Positions 8,200 through 17,089 of a DNA stretch of 64,000 nucleotides are shown here, piece after piece. The position numbers were made by a program, and so were the translations under genes. How positions within the stretch are numbered: the first letter of the stretch is position 1; the number at the start of each line of letters is the position of its first letter. The notes beneath the pieces are model-generated. The model was not told the origin of the DNA. It searched no databases and saw only the letters and a list, made by a program, of their open reading frames with translations. Source of the DNA: Duganella sp. CF402 (lineage in GTDB: Bacteria; Pseudomonadota; Gammaproteobacteria; Burkholderiales; Burkholderiaceae_D); NCBI RefSeq assembly GCF_900109645.1, contig NZ_FOBG01000001.1, positions 372,001 through 436,000 on the forward strand, given 5' to 3'.

Positions 8200-11100
8200 A
8201 TGACTAGCACTTTATATAAGCGAATGCGCGCCCGCCTGAGCGCCTTGTACGGACTTTCCATTTATGGCGCGCTGCTGGTAGTGGTGTTTGGCGGCCTGGT
8301 GATCCCGGCCATCATCGGCAGCTATCTGCTGATCGGCGTGCACGAACAGAAATCGGCCCGCTATGCGCTCGACGAAGCGCTGGCCCGCAACGCCGACATC
8401 CTGGCGCTGGGCATGCAGGAATCCCTGTGGAATATGAATGCCGAATCGGCCCACTCGCTGGTCGAATCGGTGATGCGCGACCGCTCGGTGCTGCAGGTGC
8501 AGGTGGTCGGCCAGGCCGACACGCAGTTCATGCACGTGCGCTCGCCGCGCGTCACCACGGGTAACGTTTATCGTGCCGAGCGCGAAATCCTGGTGCGTGG
8601 TGAACGCATCGGCCGCATCATGGTCGAAATGGACGATGCGCGCAGCCAGCAGGAGCTGCGTGAAAAGCAGCTGTCGTATGTGTTCGTGCTGGCGGCGCAG
8701 CTGACGGTGTCGCTGCTGCTGATCGTGCTGTTCCTGAATTCGCGCCTGATTAAACCGCTGCGCAAGCTGATGCGCTTCTCCGACCGCCTGTCGCACGGCG
8801 ATTTTGAAACCCGCCTCGATGTCACCGGCTCCGATGAACTGGGCCGCCTGGCGCAGCAGCTGGAACAGATGCGGGTGGCGATCAAGCGCCTGTTCGAGGA
8901 TATCGGCCAGCGCGAGGAGCGCTTCCGCACCATCGTCACGCAGGTGCCGGGCGCGGTGTTCCGCTTCCGCCCGGACGGCAAGATCGACTTCGTATCGGAC
9001 GCCATTGAGGATATCTCGGGCTATTCGGCCTCGCAGTTCATGCGCAGCACCACCCACTCGTGGACCAATCTGATTGCGCCGGAAGACCGCAAGCGGCAGC
9101 GCCGCGTGATCGCCCAGGCGATTCAGGATGGCCAGTCGTACGAAGTCGAATACCGCATCGTCGACGCCAAGGGTGTCGAGCACTGGGTGCAGGAGAACGG
9201 CCAGCCGCAGCCGCCGGAGCCCGATGGCGACCGCGAAGCGCCGTGGGTGGACGGCATCATCACCGACATCAGCCAGCGCAAGCACAATGAGATGCGCATC
9301 GAAGCGCTGCTGGCCGAGCAAAGCGCGATCCTCGACAACGTGATGTTCGGCGTGATGTTCGTGCGCCATCGGACCATCGTGTCGGTCAATCGCCGCTGCG
9401 AGGAACTGTTCGGCTACGAGCCGGGCGCCATGAGCGGCGCCTCGACTTCGATGATGTTCCTGAACGCCTTCGACTATGAATCGTCGGGCGCGCGCCAGTA
9501 TCCGTCGCTGTCGCAGGGAGACTACTTCAGCGAAGAGCGCCAGTACCGCCGCAAGGACGGCAGCCTGTTCTGGTGCATGGTCAGCGGCTATGCGCTGGAT
9601 CACAACCGCGCCAACGAAGGCAGCATCTGGGTATTCGCCGATATCACCGCGCGCAAGGAAGCGGAAGAAAAACTGCGCCTGTCGGCTACCGTCATCGAGC
9701 ACATTGCCGACGGCGTGGTGGTGCTGGACGCGCAAGGCATTATCGTTGCCGTCAATCCGGCCTTCACCCTGATCACCGGCTACACCGAGGCGGAAGCCAT
9801 CGGCAAGGACCGCACGCTGACCCGCTCCGGCCGTCATGACGCGGCCTTCTACGACGAGATGTGGCAGGAGCAGTTGAGCAAAGGCTTCTGGCGCGGCGAG
9901 CTGTGGAACTTGCGCAAGAACGGCGAACTGTATCTGGAATTCCTGACCGTGAGCGCGGTGCGTGATCCGCAGGGCGTGGCCACGCATTACGTCGGTGTGT
10001 TCAGCGACATCACCAAGGCCAAGGAGTCGCAGGAAAAGCTGGACCACCTGGCGCACCACGACCCGCTGACGCAGCTGCCGAACCGTCTGCTGTTCCACGA
10101 CCGCCTGCAGCACGCCTTGCAGCGCGCCTCGCGCGTGGGCGAGCAATTGGCGCTGCTGTTCATCGACCTTGACCGCTTCAAGAACGTCAACGACACGCTG
10201 GGCCACCACATCGGCGACGAATTGCTCAAGCAAGTGGCCAAGGCCTTGCAGGATCGCCTGCGCGAAGGCGACACGCTGGCGCGCCTGGGCGGCGACGAAT
10301 TCATCGTCCTGCTGGAAAATATCGAGAACCAGTACGGCGCCAGCCAGGTCGCGGAAAAACTGGTGCAGATGTTTGAGGAGCCGTTCATGGTGGCCGGCCA
10401 CGAATTGTTCGTGACCTGCAGCGTTGGCATCAGCCTGTTCCCGGATGACGCCGCCGATCTGAATATGCTGATCCGGAATGCCGACGTGGCCATGTACCAG
10501 GCCAAGGCGCGCGGCCGCAATGGCTTCAGCTTCTACGCGCCGTCGATGACCGGCGAGGGCGTCGAGCGCCTGCGCCTCGAGACCTTCCTGCGCCGCTCGA
10601 TCGAGAAGGAAGAGATCTTCCTCAACTATCAGCCGCAGGTCGAAATCGACACCGGCCGCCTGATCGGCGTGGAAGCGCTGGTGCGCTGGAATCATCCGGA
10701 GCTGGGTCTGATTCCGCCGATCCGCTTCATCCCGCTGGCCGAGGACACGGGTTTCATCAACCAGCTGGGCAAGTGGGTGCTGCACGAAGCCTGCCGCCAG
10801 ATGGTGCGCTGGCAGGAAGCTGGCCTGAATGTGCCGAAGATCGCGGTCAACCTCTCGGCCAAACAATTTGAGCGCGGCTCGATCGTCAACATGGTGGCGG
10901 ACATCCTGCGCGAAACCGGGCTGGAGCCGCAACGCCTGCAATTGGAAGTGACCGAGTCTGTGATTATGAACACTGGCGATGCGATGGTGTTCATCAACGA
11001 CCTGCACTCGATCGGCGTGGCGCTGGCGATCGACGATTTCGGCACCGGCTACTCGTCGCTGGCCTACCTGAAGCAGTTGCCGGTGCAGACGCTGAAGATC

Positions 11101-11325
11101 GACCGCTCCTTCATCAAGGACATCTCGACCGACGTCAATGATGAAGCGATCGCGATTGCGATTATCCAGCTGGGCAAGAGCATGAATTTGTCGGTGATTG
11201 CGGAAGGCGTGGAGACCGAGGAACAGGCCGCGTTCCTGCTGCGCCACGGTTGCAACCTGGCGCAGGGCTACTTCTATAGCCGTCCGCTGGCCGCTGATGA
11301 TATGCTGACACGCTGGCAAAAATAA
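8200..11325 (+). CDS. Membrane PAS-GGDEF-EAL c-di-GMP signalling protein
   Basis: 1041 residues. Order: a transmembrane helix (about 20-45), a ~120-residue periplasmic sensor, a second transmembrane helix (about 165-185), a HAMP linker (LIKPLRKLMRFSDRLSHGDFETRL), three PAS domains (about 240-365, 370-490, 490-615), then GGDEF and EAL. The cyclase active-site motif is intact (ARLGGDEFIVLL), as is the phosphodiesterase one (GVEALVRWNHPELG, IDDFGTGYSSLAYLKQL, KIDRSF). Both catalytic centres look competent, so which activity dominates is undecided. Its output is presumably the cellular or local c-di-GMP level, read by proteins such as the PilZ proteins elsewhere in this window. No obvious cofactor-binding residue was identified in the PAS domains. 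Confidence 0.95.
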   Translation: MTSTLYKRMRARLSALYGLSIYGALLVVVFGGLVIPAIIGSYLLIGVHEQKSARYALDEALARNADILALGMQESLWNMNAESAHSLVESVMRDRSVLQVQVVGQADTQFMHVRSPRVTTGNVYRAEREILVRGERIGRIMVEMDDARSQQELREKQLSYVFVLAAQLTVSLLLIVLFLNSRLIKPLRKLMRFSDRLSHGDFETRLDVTGSDELGRLAQQLEQMRVAIKRLFEDIGQREERFRTIVTQVPGAVFRFRPDGKIDFVSDAIEDISGYSASQFMRSTTHSWTNLIAPEDRKRQRRVIAQAIQDGQSYEVEYRIVDAKGVEHWVQENGQPQPPEPDGDREAPWVDGIITDISQRKHNEMRIEALLAEQSAILDNVMFGVMFVRHRTIVSVNRRCEELFGYEPGAMSGASTSMMFLNAFDYESSGARQYPSLSQGDYFSEERQYRRKDGSLFWCMVSGYALDHNRANEGSIWVFADITARKEAEEKLRLSATVIEHIADGVVVLDAQGIIVAVNPAFTLITGYTEAEAIGKDRTLTRSGRHDAAFYDEMWQEQLSKGFWRGELWNLRKNGELYLEFLTVSAVRDPQGVATHYVGVFSDITKAKESQEKLDHLAHHDPLTQLPNRLLFHDRLQHALQRASRVGEQLALLFIDLDRFKNVNDTLGHHIGDELLKQVAKALQDRLREGDTLARLGGDEFIVLLENIENQYGASQVAEKLVQMFEEPFMVAGHELFVTCSVGISLFPDDAADLNMLIRNADVAMYQAKARGRNGFSFYAPSMTGEGVERLRLETFLRRSIEKEEIFLNYQPQVEIDTGRLIGVEALVRWNHPELGLIPPIRFIPLAEDTGFINQLGKWVLHEACRQMVRWQEAGLNVPKIAVNLSAKQFERGSIVNMVADILRETGLEPQRLQLEVTESVIMNTGDAMVFINDLHSIGVALAIDDFGTGYSSLAYLKQLPVQTLKIDRSFIKDISTDVNDEAIAIAIIQLGKSMNLSVIAEGVETEEQAAFLLRHGCNLAQGYFYSRPLAADDMLTRWQK

Positions 11326-11348
11326 CAATCTATAAGCAGGAGACGTGC

Positions 11349-13622
11349 ATGCAGGGAGCGAAAAAACCATCGCGCCGCCGCTTCATTCTGGGCGGCCTCG
11401 CAGTGACGGGTGCATTGGTGGTCGGCTGGGGCGTCACCCCGCCGCGCCAGCGCCTGAACGGATCACATCCATTGCCATTGAGCGGCGACGGCGTCGCGCT
11501 GAACGGCTGGGTGGGCATCAACCCGGACGGCACTGTCAGCGTGGCCGTGCCGCGCAGCGAGATGGGGCAGGGCGTGCACACCGCCTTGCCGATGCTGGTG
11601 GCGGAAGAGATGGACGTGCCGTTGTCGGCCGTGCGCGTGGTGCAGGCGCCCATCGATAAAATCTTCGGCAATATCGCCATGCTCAAGGACGGCCTGCCGT
11701 TCCATCCGGACGATACCGGCCGCTTGAAATCCACGGTCAGCTGGGTGGTGGGCAAGGTTGCGCGTGAACTGGGATTGATCATCACCGGCGGCTCGTCCAG
11801 CGTGAAGGATGCGTGGGAGCCGATGCGCGAAGCCGGCGCCACCGCGCGCGCCATGCTGGTCGCCGCAGCGGCAGCGGAGTGGAATGCCAGCACCGGCGTT
11901 TTGCGCACCGAGGACGGCCACGTGCTCCATCCCGATGGCCGCAAGCTGGCCTACGCCGCGCTGGCGCAAAAGGCCGTCAACGCCAAGCCGGGCGAGGTGT
12001 ACCTCAAGCCGCCGCAGGCATTCAAATTGATCGGCCGTCCGCAGCCGCGCCGCGACACGCCGTCCAAGGTCAATGGCACGGCCATCTTCGGCATCGACGC
12101 GCGTCCGCCGGGCATGCTGTACGCGGCGGTGCGCATGTCGCCGGTCATCGGCGGCAAGGTTGCCAGCGTCGACAGCGCCACCGCCCTGAAAATGCCGGGC
12201 GTGCTGAAAGTGGTCGATTACGCAGGCGCCCTGCCGGAGAAAACCGGCGCCGGCGCGGGTGTGGCGGTGATCGCCAAAAGCTACTGGCAGGCCAAGCAGG
12301 CCGCGCTGGCGCTGGACATCAAATGGAACGACGGCCCGCTGGCCGGCCTGTCCAGCGCCGCCATCTACGCTGAATTCGCGGCCAGGCTGGATAAGGAAGA
12401 CGGCTACGCCTACTACAAGGCGGGCGACATGGATGCGGTGGAAGGCAAGGCCGCCGGCGTCGCCAAAACCGTGACGGCCGAATATCGCGCGCCGTATCTC
12501 GCGCATGCGGCGATGGAGCCGGTCAATTGCACGGCGCAGGTCAAGGACGGCCAGGTGCACCTGTGGGCGCCGACCCAGTCGCCGGGCTTCGCGGTGGAGG
12601 TGGCGGCCAAGGTGGCTGGTGTATCGGCCGACAAGGTGGTGCTGACAGTGACCATGCTGGGCGGCGGCTTTGGCCGCAGGCTGGATGTGGACATGGTCGC
12701 GCAGGCGGTGGCCATCGCCAAGCAGGCCGACGGCTATCCGGTACAACTGATCTGGAGCCGCGAAGACGACACCACGCACGACGTGTATCGCCCGGCATCG
12801 CTGGCGCGCTTCAGCGCCACGCTGGATGCCAAGGGCAATGTGCTGGGCTACGATAACAAGTCGGCCAGCGGCGCGATCTCGCACCAGTTCTTCCAGCGGA
12901 ATCTCGGCCTGCCGCCGGGCGGCCCGGACAAGACCACGGCCGAAGGCGAGTTCGATATGCAGTACCACTTCGCCAACCAGCGCATCCGCCACGTGATCGT
13001 CGACAGCCCGGTGCCGCTCGGTTACTGGCGTTCGGTGGGCCACTCGCACAATGCGTTCTTCAAGGAGAGCTTCATCGACGAGCTGGCGCATGCGGCGGGC
13101 AAGGACAGCGTGGCGTTCCGGCGCGAGCTGCTGGCGCAGCATCCGCGCCATCTGGCGGTGCTGGATGCGGCGGTGGCCAAGGCGGGCGCCGCGCCGGCCG
13201 GCCGCGCGCATGGGGTGGCACTGCACCAGTCGTTCGGCACCATCGTGGCGCAGGTGGCGGAGGTGTCGGTGGAGGGCACGGAGATCCGCGTGCACCGCGT
13301 GGTGTGCGCGGTCGATTGCGGGCTGGCGGTCAATCCCAACACGATCGCGCAGCAGGCCGAGTCGGGCGTGGTGTTTGGCTTGTCGGCGGCGCTGTTTGGC
13401 GCGGTCACCATCAAGGACGGCAAGGTTGAACAATCCAATTTCCATGACTATCCCGTGGTGCGTCTGAACCAGGCCCCCGAGGTGGAGACCATCATCCTGC
13501 CGAGTGCCGCGCATCCGGAAGGGATGGGCGAACCGGCCACGCCGCCGATCGCGCCGGCCGTGGCCAATGCGGTCTTCAAGCTGACCGGCAAGCGCCTGCG
13601 CAGCCTTCCGCTAACCCTGTGA
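11349..13622 (+). CDS. Tat-exported molybdenum hydroxylase large subunit (IorB-like)
   Basis: Xanthine dehydrogenase family, molybdopterin-binding subunit, 757 residues. The N-terminus has a twin-arginine signal (SRRRFILGGLAVTGALVVG), so the protein is exported folded. Typical blocks are seen: RSEMGQGVHTALPMLVAEEM, a molybdopterin-contacting TMLGGGFGRRL, HNAFFKESFIDELA, and the catalytic Glu near the end (GMGEPATPPIAPAVANAV). Such subunits (isoquinoline 1-oxidoreductase beta or aldehyde dehydrogenase types) need a small [2Fe-2S] partner to pass electrons; none is encoded next door. The gene begins 23 bp after the preceding stop with AGGAGA upstream. Substrate unknown. Confidence 0.9.
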   Translation: MQGAKKPSRRRFILGGLAVTGALVVGWGVTPPRQRLNGSHPLPLSGDGVALNGWVGINPDGTVSVAVPRSEMGQGVHTALPMLVAEEMDVPLSAVRVVQAPIDKIFGNIAMLKDGLPFHPDDTGRLKSTVSWVVGKVARELGLIITGGSSSVKDAWEPMREAGATARAMLVAAAAAEWNASTGVLRTEDGHVLHPDGRKLAYAALAQKAVNAKPGEVYLKPPQAFKLIGRPQPRRDTPSKVNGTAIFGIDARPPGMLYAAVRMSPVIGGKVASVDSATALKMPGVLKVVDYAGALPEKTGAGAGVAVIAKSYWQAKQAALALDIKWNDGPLAGLSSAAIYAEFAARLDKEDGYAYYKAGDMDAVEGKAAGVAKTVTAEYRAPYLAHAAMEPVNCTAQVKDGQVHLWAPTQSPGFAVEVAAKVAGVSADKVVLTVTMLGGGFGRRLDVDMVAQAVAIAKQADGYPVQLIWSREDDTTHDVYRPASLARFSATLDAKGNVLGYDNKSASGAISHQFFQRNLGLPPGGPDKTTAEGEFDMQYHFANQRIRHVIVDSPVPLGYWRSVGHSHNAFFKESFIDELAHAAGKDSVAFRRELLAQHPRHLAVLDAAVAKAGAAPAGRAHGVALHQSFGTIVAQVAEVSVEGTEIRVHRVVCAVDCGLAVNPNTIAQQAESGVVFGLSAALFGAVTIKDGKVEQSNFHDYPVVRLNQAPEVETIILPSAAHPEGMGEPATPPIAPAVANAVFKLTGKRLRSLPLTL

Positions 13623-13631
13623 GGATGTGAT

Positions 13632-14465
13632 ATGAACGCCGCCCGCCGCTGGTCGATCGCATGTTTGCTGGCGCTGGGCTGCTGCGCGGCGTCGGCGGCG
13701 CCACTGGCGCCGGGGCAGGAGATCAAAGTGTGCGGGCAGATGGCGGAGTGGCCGCCGTACCTGTATTTCAAGCGCGAGAACGGCCAGCGCAGCGAGGAAC
13801 TGGTCGGCTATACCATCGACTATCTGCAACGCAGCCTGGCGCAGCACGGGTTGCGCTACAAGTTCGACCCGCTTCCCTGGAAGCGCTGCGTGGAGCTGGT
13901 CAATCGCGGCCTGTACGACATGCTGACCGATGCATCCTACAATCCGGCGCGCGAGCGCTCGTACCTGATCACCAAGCCTTACTATGCGCTGCAGCTGGTG
14001 TATTTCTACGACAAGGCGCGGCCGAAGCCCGACATCCGCACCTCGGCGGATTTGAAGAAGTACCGCATGTGCACCATCAACGGCTACAACTACGCGCCGT
14101 TCGGGCTGCGGCAGGAGGAAATCTACGCCAGCTCGCAGAACATCGAGCAATCCTTCCAGAAGCTCAAGCATGACCGCTGCGACGCGGTGCCGGAACGGCT
14201 GGAGGCCATCCTGGGCTACAAGGCGCTGGGTGTGGTGGATTACGAGCAGCTGGGCTTGGGCGTGGAGCATTTGCCGGATTTGCCGCCGGCGACCTTCCAC
14301 ATGATGGTCAGCCGCAAAGTAGCGTACGGACCGGAACTGCTGGCGGTGCTCAACGAGGGCATCGACAAGATCAATCACAGCCCGGCCGCCGCCGAAATCG
14401 CGGTCAAGCACGGCATGCCGGGCGTGAACCTGCTGCCGACGCAGATCCGCCGCAAGCCGCGTTAA
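13632..14465 (+). CDS. Periplasmic type 3 solute-binding protein
   Basis: 277 residues with a Sec signal peptide ending near ASA-APLAPG. The mature protein has the SBP_bac_3 layout: KVCGQMAEWPPYLYFK, then a two-lobe fold with YTIDYLQRSLAQHGLRYKF, LTDASYNPARERSYLITKPYY and MCTINGYNYAPFG. It starts nine bases after the hydroxylase stop and is probably cotranscribed. No ABC permease or histidine kinase is adjacent, so it may be an accessory binding protein or an orphan. The ligand is not predictable from sequence; an amino acid or similar small polar ligand is usual for the fold. Confidence 0.8.
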   Translation: MNAARRWSIACLLALGCCAASAAPLAPGQEIKVCGQMAEWPPYLYFKRENGQRSEELVGYTIDYLQRSLAQHGLRYKFDPLPWKRCVELVNRGLYDMLTDASYNPARERSYLITKPYYALQLVYFYDKARPKPDIRTSADLKKYRMCTINGYNYAPFGLRQEEIYASSQNIEQSFQKLKHDRCDAVPERLEAILGYKALGVVDYEQLGLGVEHLPDLPPATFHMMVSRKVAYGPELLAVLNEGIDKINHSPAAAEIAVKHGMPGVNLLPTQIRRKPR

Positions 14466-14471
14466 ATCGCG

Positions 14472-14897
14472 TCAGATGGCATCCCTCAGCAGGGCGCGCA
14501 GGTTGCAGTCGCGCTGCCACTGGGCGCGCTCTTCGTTGTTGATGATCAGTTCCTGCAGGTCTTCGTCGCTTTGCGCGGCGGTCGATTGCACCAGCCGGTG
14601 GGCGATGCCGGCATCCGGCAGCATGGTGCCGAAGAAGGCCACCAGCTCGTGGTGCTGGATCAGCAGGGTGGGGAAGTTTTCCACGTCCAGGTCGCCGACG
14701 ATGTCGGCGTGGTCTTCGATGTCGATCCAGACGAAGAATTTGTCCGGATGGCGCTCGGCCACTTCGTCGAAGGCGGCGCGGTAGCTGGCGCAGGTGCCGC
14801 ACCACGCCGCGCACAGGCAGGCGACGATCCAGCGCTCGCCGGCGATGGCGGCGGCGACTTCTTCGCGGTTTTCGGAGTTGAGGGTCAGGCTAGCCAT
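14472..14897 (-). CDS. Thioredoxin-like protein with CGTC active site
   Basis: About 141 residues of thioredoxin fold. The active site is CAAWCGTCASYR (Cys33 and Cys36 from the ATG at 14897), with the cis-Pro region in VENFPTLLIQH. There is no signal peptide, so it is cytoplasmic. The C-terminal half is a helical extension. A GTG at 14915 would add six residues; neither start has a good ribosome site. It converges on the preceding binding-protein gene, and its start faces tsaB. CGTC instead of CGPC implies a different redox potential from classical thioredoxin. Substrate unknown. Confidence 0.75.
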   Translation of the reverse strand: MASLTLNSENREEVAAAIAGERWIVACLCAAWCGTCASYRAAFDEVAERHPDKFFVWIDIEDHADIVGDLDVENFPTLLIQHHELVAFFGTMLPDAGIAHRLVQSTAAQSDEDLQELIINNEERAQWQRDCNLRALLRDAI

Positions 14898-14979
14898 AAC
14901 GGGGTCAGCAAACACTAAAGGCGTATTCTACCTCCCCGCGCGGGGTCGCGCCTGCCGGCGGGTCGGGGTAAAATACGGG

Positions 14980-15672
14980 ATGCCTAACATTATTGCCATT
15001 GAAACTTCGTCCGAAACCGCCTCCTGCGCTCTGCTGCGGGGCGATGCCGTCATCAGCCGCGTCTCGAACGGCGTGCGTACCCATTCCCAGTCGATTTTGC
15101 CGATGATCCAGGAATTGCTGGCCGAAGCCGGCATCAGCCTGCAGGAGTGCGACGCCATCGCCTACGGCTCCGGCCCTGGCTCCTTCACCGGCGTGCGCAC
15201 CGCATGCGGCGTGGCGCAGGGGCTGGCGTTCGGCGGCAAGCTGCCGGCGGTGCCGGTGGTGACCTTGGACGCGATGGCGCTGGCCTGTCACCAGCAGCAC
15301 GGCGCCGCCGACGTACTGGTGGTGCTGGATGCGCGCATGGGCGAGGTCTATTGGGCGCAATATCGGTTTGAAAACGGCCAGCCGGTGGCGGTGCTGCCGC
15401 CGGTGCTGTCGGCGCCGGGCGAGGTGCAGCCGCAAGGTACGCCGGTCGCTTGCGGCAATGGCTTGTCGGCCTATGCCGAGGCTTTCCCGGCCGGCGGTTA
15501 CGCCGAGGTGATGCCGCATGCGGAGCAGATCGCGCAACTGGCGGCGGTGGCGTTTGCGGCTGGCCGCACGGTGGCGGCGGCCGATGCCCAGCCGCTGTAC
15601 CTGCGCAACAAGGTCGCCTACACGCAGGCCGAGCGCCGCGAGATGGCCGCCAGCAAGGAAGCCGGCGCATGA
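14980..15672 (+). CDS. tsaB: tRNA threonylcarbamoyladenosine biosynthesis protein TsaB
   Basis: Non-catalytic partner of TsaD in forming t6A at position 37 of ANN-decoding tRNAs. The start is the ATG before PNIIAIETSSETASCALL, a standard TsaB N-terminus (open frame continues upstream, but the earlier in-frame codons cover promoter sequence). The ASKHA-fold core is visible: YGSGPGSFTGVRTACGVAQGLAF and LVVLDARMGEVYWAQY, with C-terminal RNKVAYTQAERR. 230 residues, the usual length. Its stop overlaps the rimI start (ATGATGA) and it heads a four-gene overlapping chain. Confidence 0.95.
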   Translation: MPNIIAIETSSETASCALLRGDAVISRVSNGVRTHSQSILPMIQELLAEAGISLQECDAIAYGSGPGSFTGVRTACGVAQGLAFGGKLPAVPVVTLDAMALACHQQHGAADVLVVLDARMGEVYWAQYRFENGQPVAVLPPVLSAPGEVQPQGTPVACGNGLSAYAEAFPAGGYAEVMPHAEQIAQLAAVAFAAGRTVAAADAQPLYLRNKVAYTQAERREMAASKEAGA

Positions 15673-16142
15673 TGGCGGCGGTGTGGGATCTGGCGCGGCT
15701 CAATTACGAGCCGATGCAAAAAACGGATCTGGACGATGTGTATGCGCTGGAGCAGAGCGTGTATCCGCATCCGTGGAGCATGGCCAATTTCGAAGATTCG
15801 CTGAACAGCAATTACGAGGCCTGGGTGCTGCGTGATCGCGATGGCGATTTGCTCGGCTACTTCCTGTTGATGGCGGTGGTGGACGAGGCGCATTTGCTGA
15901 ATGTGGCGGTGTCGGCGGAGAAGCAGGGGCAGGGCTTGGGCAGGTTCCTGCTGAATCAAGCCGTGGCCTGTTCGCGCGGGCTGGGCATGGAGTCGGTGCT
16001 GCTGGAAGTGCGGCCATCGAATACGCGGGCGCTGGCAATTTATGAGCGCTATGGATTTAAACAGATCGGCCGTCGCAAGGGCTACTACCCGGCGGCGGAT
16101 GGGCAACGCGAGGACGCAATTGTGATGCGGTTCGGCATATGA
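15669..16142 (+). CDS. rimI: Ribosomal protein bS18 alanine N-acetyltransferase (GNAT)
   Basis: N-acetyltransferase of the GNAT fold that acetylates the N-terminal Ala of bS18; in some lineages it is a broader peptide acetyltransferase. About 157 residues. The acetyl-CoA site VSAEKQGQGLGRFLLNQA is the canonical Q/R-x-x-G-x-G/A loop, followed by LEVRPSNTRALAIYERYGFKQIG. The N-terminal MQKTDLDDVYALEQSVYPHPWS is typical RimI. Two overlapping ATGs (15669, 15672) are both possible. The tsaB-rimI pairing is the usual order in proteobacteria. Confidence 0.95.
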   Translation: MMAAVWDLARLNYEPMQKTDLDDVYALEQSVYPHPWSMANFEDSLNSNYEAWVLRDRDGDLLGYFLLMAVVDEAHLLNVAVSAEKQGQGLGRFLLNQAVACSRGLGMESVLLEVRPSNTRALAIYERYGFKQIGRRKGYYPAADGQREDAIVMRFGI

Positions 16143-17089
16143 GTCAGTCGGCACGAAGCACGGTATTCCTGCAGGAGATGGGGATAGGCGTGCAATGGAA
16201 ATTGCGCAATGGCGAAGTGGCGGATGATGGTTTCGCAGCGGCCGTGCAAGCGCTGGCCGATAGCGAGCCAGCCGAAGCGCTGCCGCCAGCCACCGCGCCG
16301 ACCCCGGTTCAGCCGGCGCCGGTCCAGCCAGCGCCGGTCGCCGTCGAGCGTCCTGCTGCTGCGCCTGCAGCTCCGCCGCCTCTCGCGCCTGCCGCCGCAC
16401 CACCGCGTCCGGCGCCGGCTCCGCGCGCGGCTGCGGCCGAGGACGTCGCCGCGCCTGAAGACGAATCAACCGCGTGGTTCGACGAAGCTCCGGCTCCGCC
16501 CCGCGCCGCGCCGGTCAGCGAGGAAGCGATCGCCGCGATGGACTGGGACGCCCTCAATTCCGCCATCGCCAGCTGCACCCGCTGCACGCTGTGCGACTCG
16601 CGCCGCAACGCCGTCATCGGCCGTGGCGCCGAAAAGGCCAACTGGATCGCCATCAGCGCCGCGCCGTCGCGCCTGGATGAAAAAGACGCGCAAGCTGTCT
16701 CGGGCGACGCCGGCCAACTGCTGCACAACATGATGAAAGCCATCGAGCTCAAGCCAGAGACCGACGTCTACATCACCAACCTGGTCAAATGCCGCCCATC
16801 GACGCCGGATGGCGCCGAGCGCAACCCAAGCGTCGAGGAAGTCATCGCCTGCCGTCCGTTCCTGGACCGCGAACTGGCGCTGACCGGCGCACGCATGGCC
16901 ATGACCTTCGGCCAGTTCGCCGCCAAGGGCCTAATGATGGGCCCGGTCGCACGCGGCAAGGTGATGCACTACGGTGCGCAGCAACTGCCCGTGGTCGCCA
17001 CCTACCATCCAGACGACCTGCTGCGCAAACCGGAAGACAAAGCCAAAGCCTGGGTCGACCTCTGCCTGGCGAAAGCCAGTCATGCCTGA
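16139..17089 (+). CDS. Family 4 uracil-DNA glycosylase with degenerate motif 1
   Basis: Uracil-DNA glycosylases of family 4 start base-excision repair of deaminated cytosine and carry a [4Fe-4S] cluster. Cys146, Cys149, Cys218 and Cys238 (CTRC, KCRPS, ACRPF) fit the cluster ligands, and the C-terminal His290 is in YHPDDLLR. Residues 45-125 form a Pro/Ala-rich linker, common when the domain follows rimI in this group. The family 4 motif GEAPG is replaced by SAAPS (173-177), losing the conserved Gly and Glu. The ATG overlaps the rimI stop (ATGA), and the gene overlaps the DUF1853 start by 8 bp. Confidence 0.85.
   Translation: MSQSARSTVFLQEMGIGVQWKLRNGEVADDGFAAAVQALADSEPAEALPPATAPTPVQPAPVQPAPVAVERPAAAPAAPPPLAPAAAPPRPAPAPRAAAAEDVAAPEDESTAWFDEAPAPPRAAPVSEEAIAAMDWDALNSAIASCTRCTLCDSRRNAVIGRGAEKANWIAISAAPSRLDEKDAQAVSGDAGQLLHNMMKAIELKPETDVYITNLVKCRPSTPDGAERNPSVEEVIACRPFLDRELALTGARMAMTFGQFAAKGLMMGPVARGKVMHYGAQQLPVVATYHPDDLLRKPEDKAKAWVDLCLAKASHA

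Noticed and set aside
8212..11370. A 1052-residue open frame on the - strand
   Set aside because: Antisense to the PAS-GGDEF-EAL gene over its full length. No family motif; His/Gln/Arg-rich shadow.
11463..13514. A 683-residue open frame on the - strand
   Set aside because: Antisense shadow of the molybdenum hydroxylase gene.
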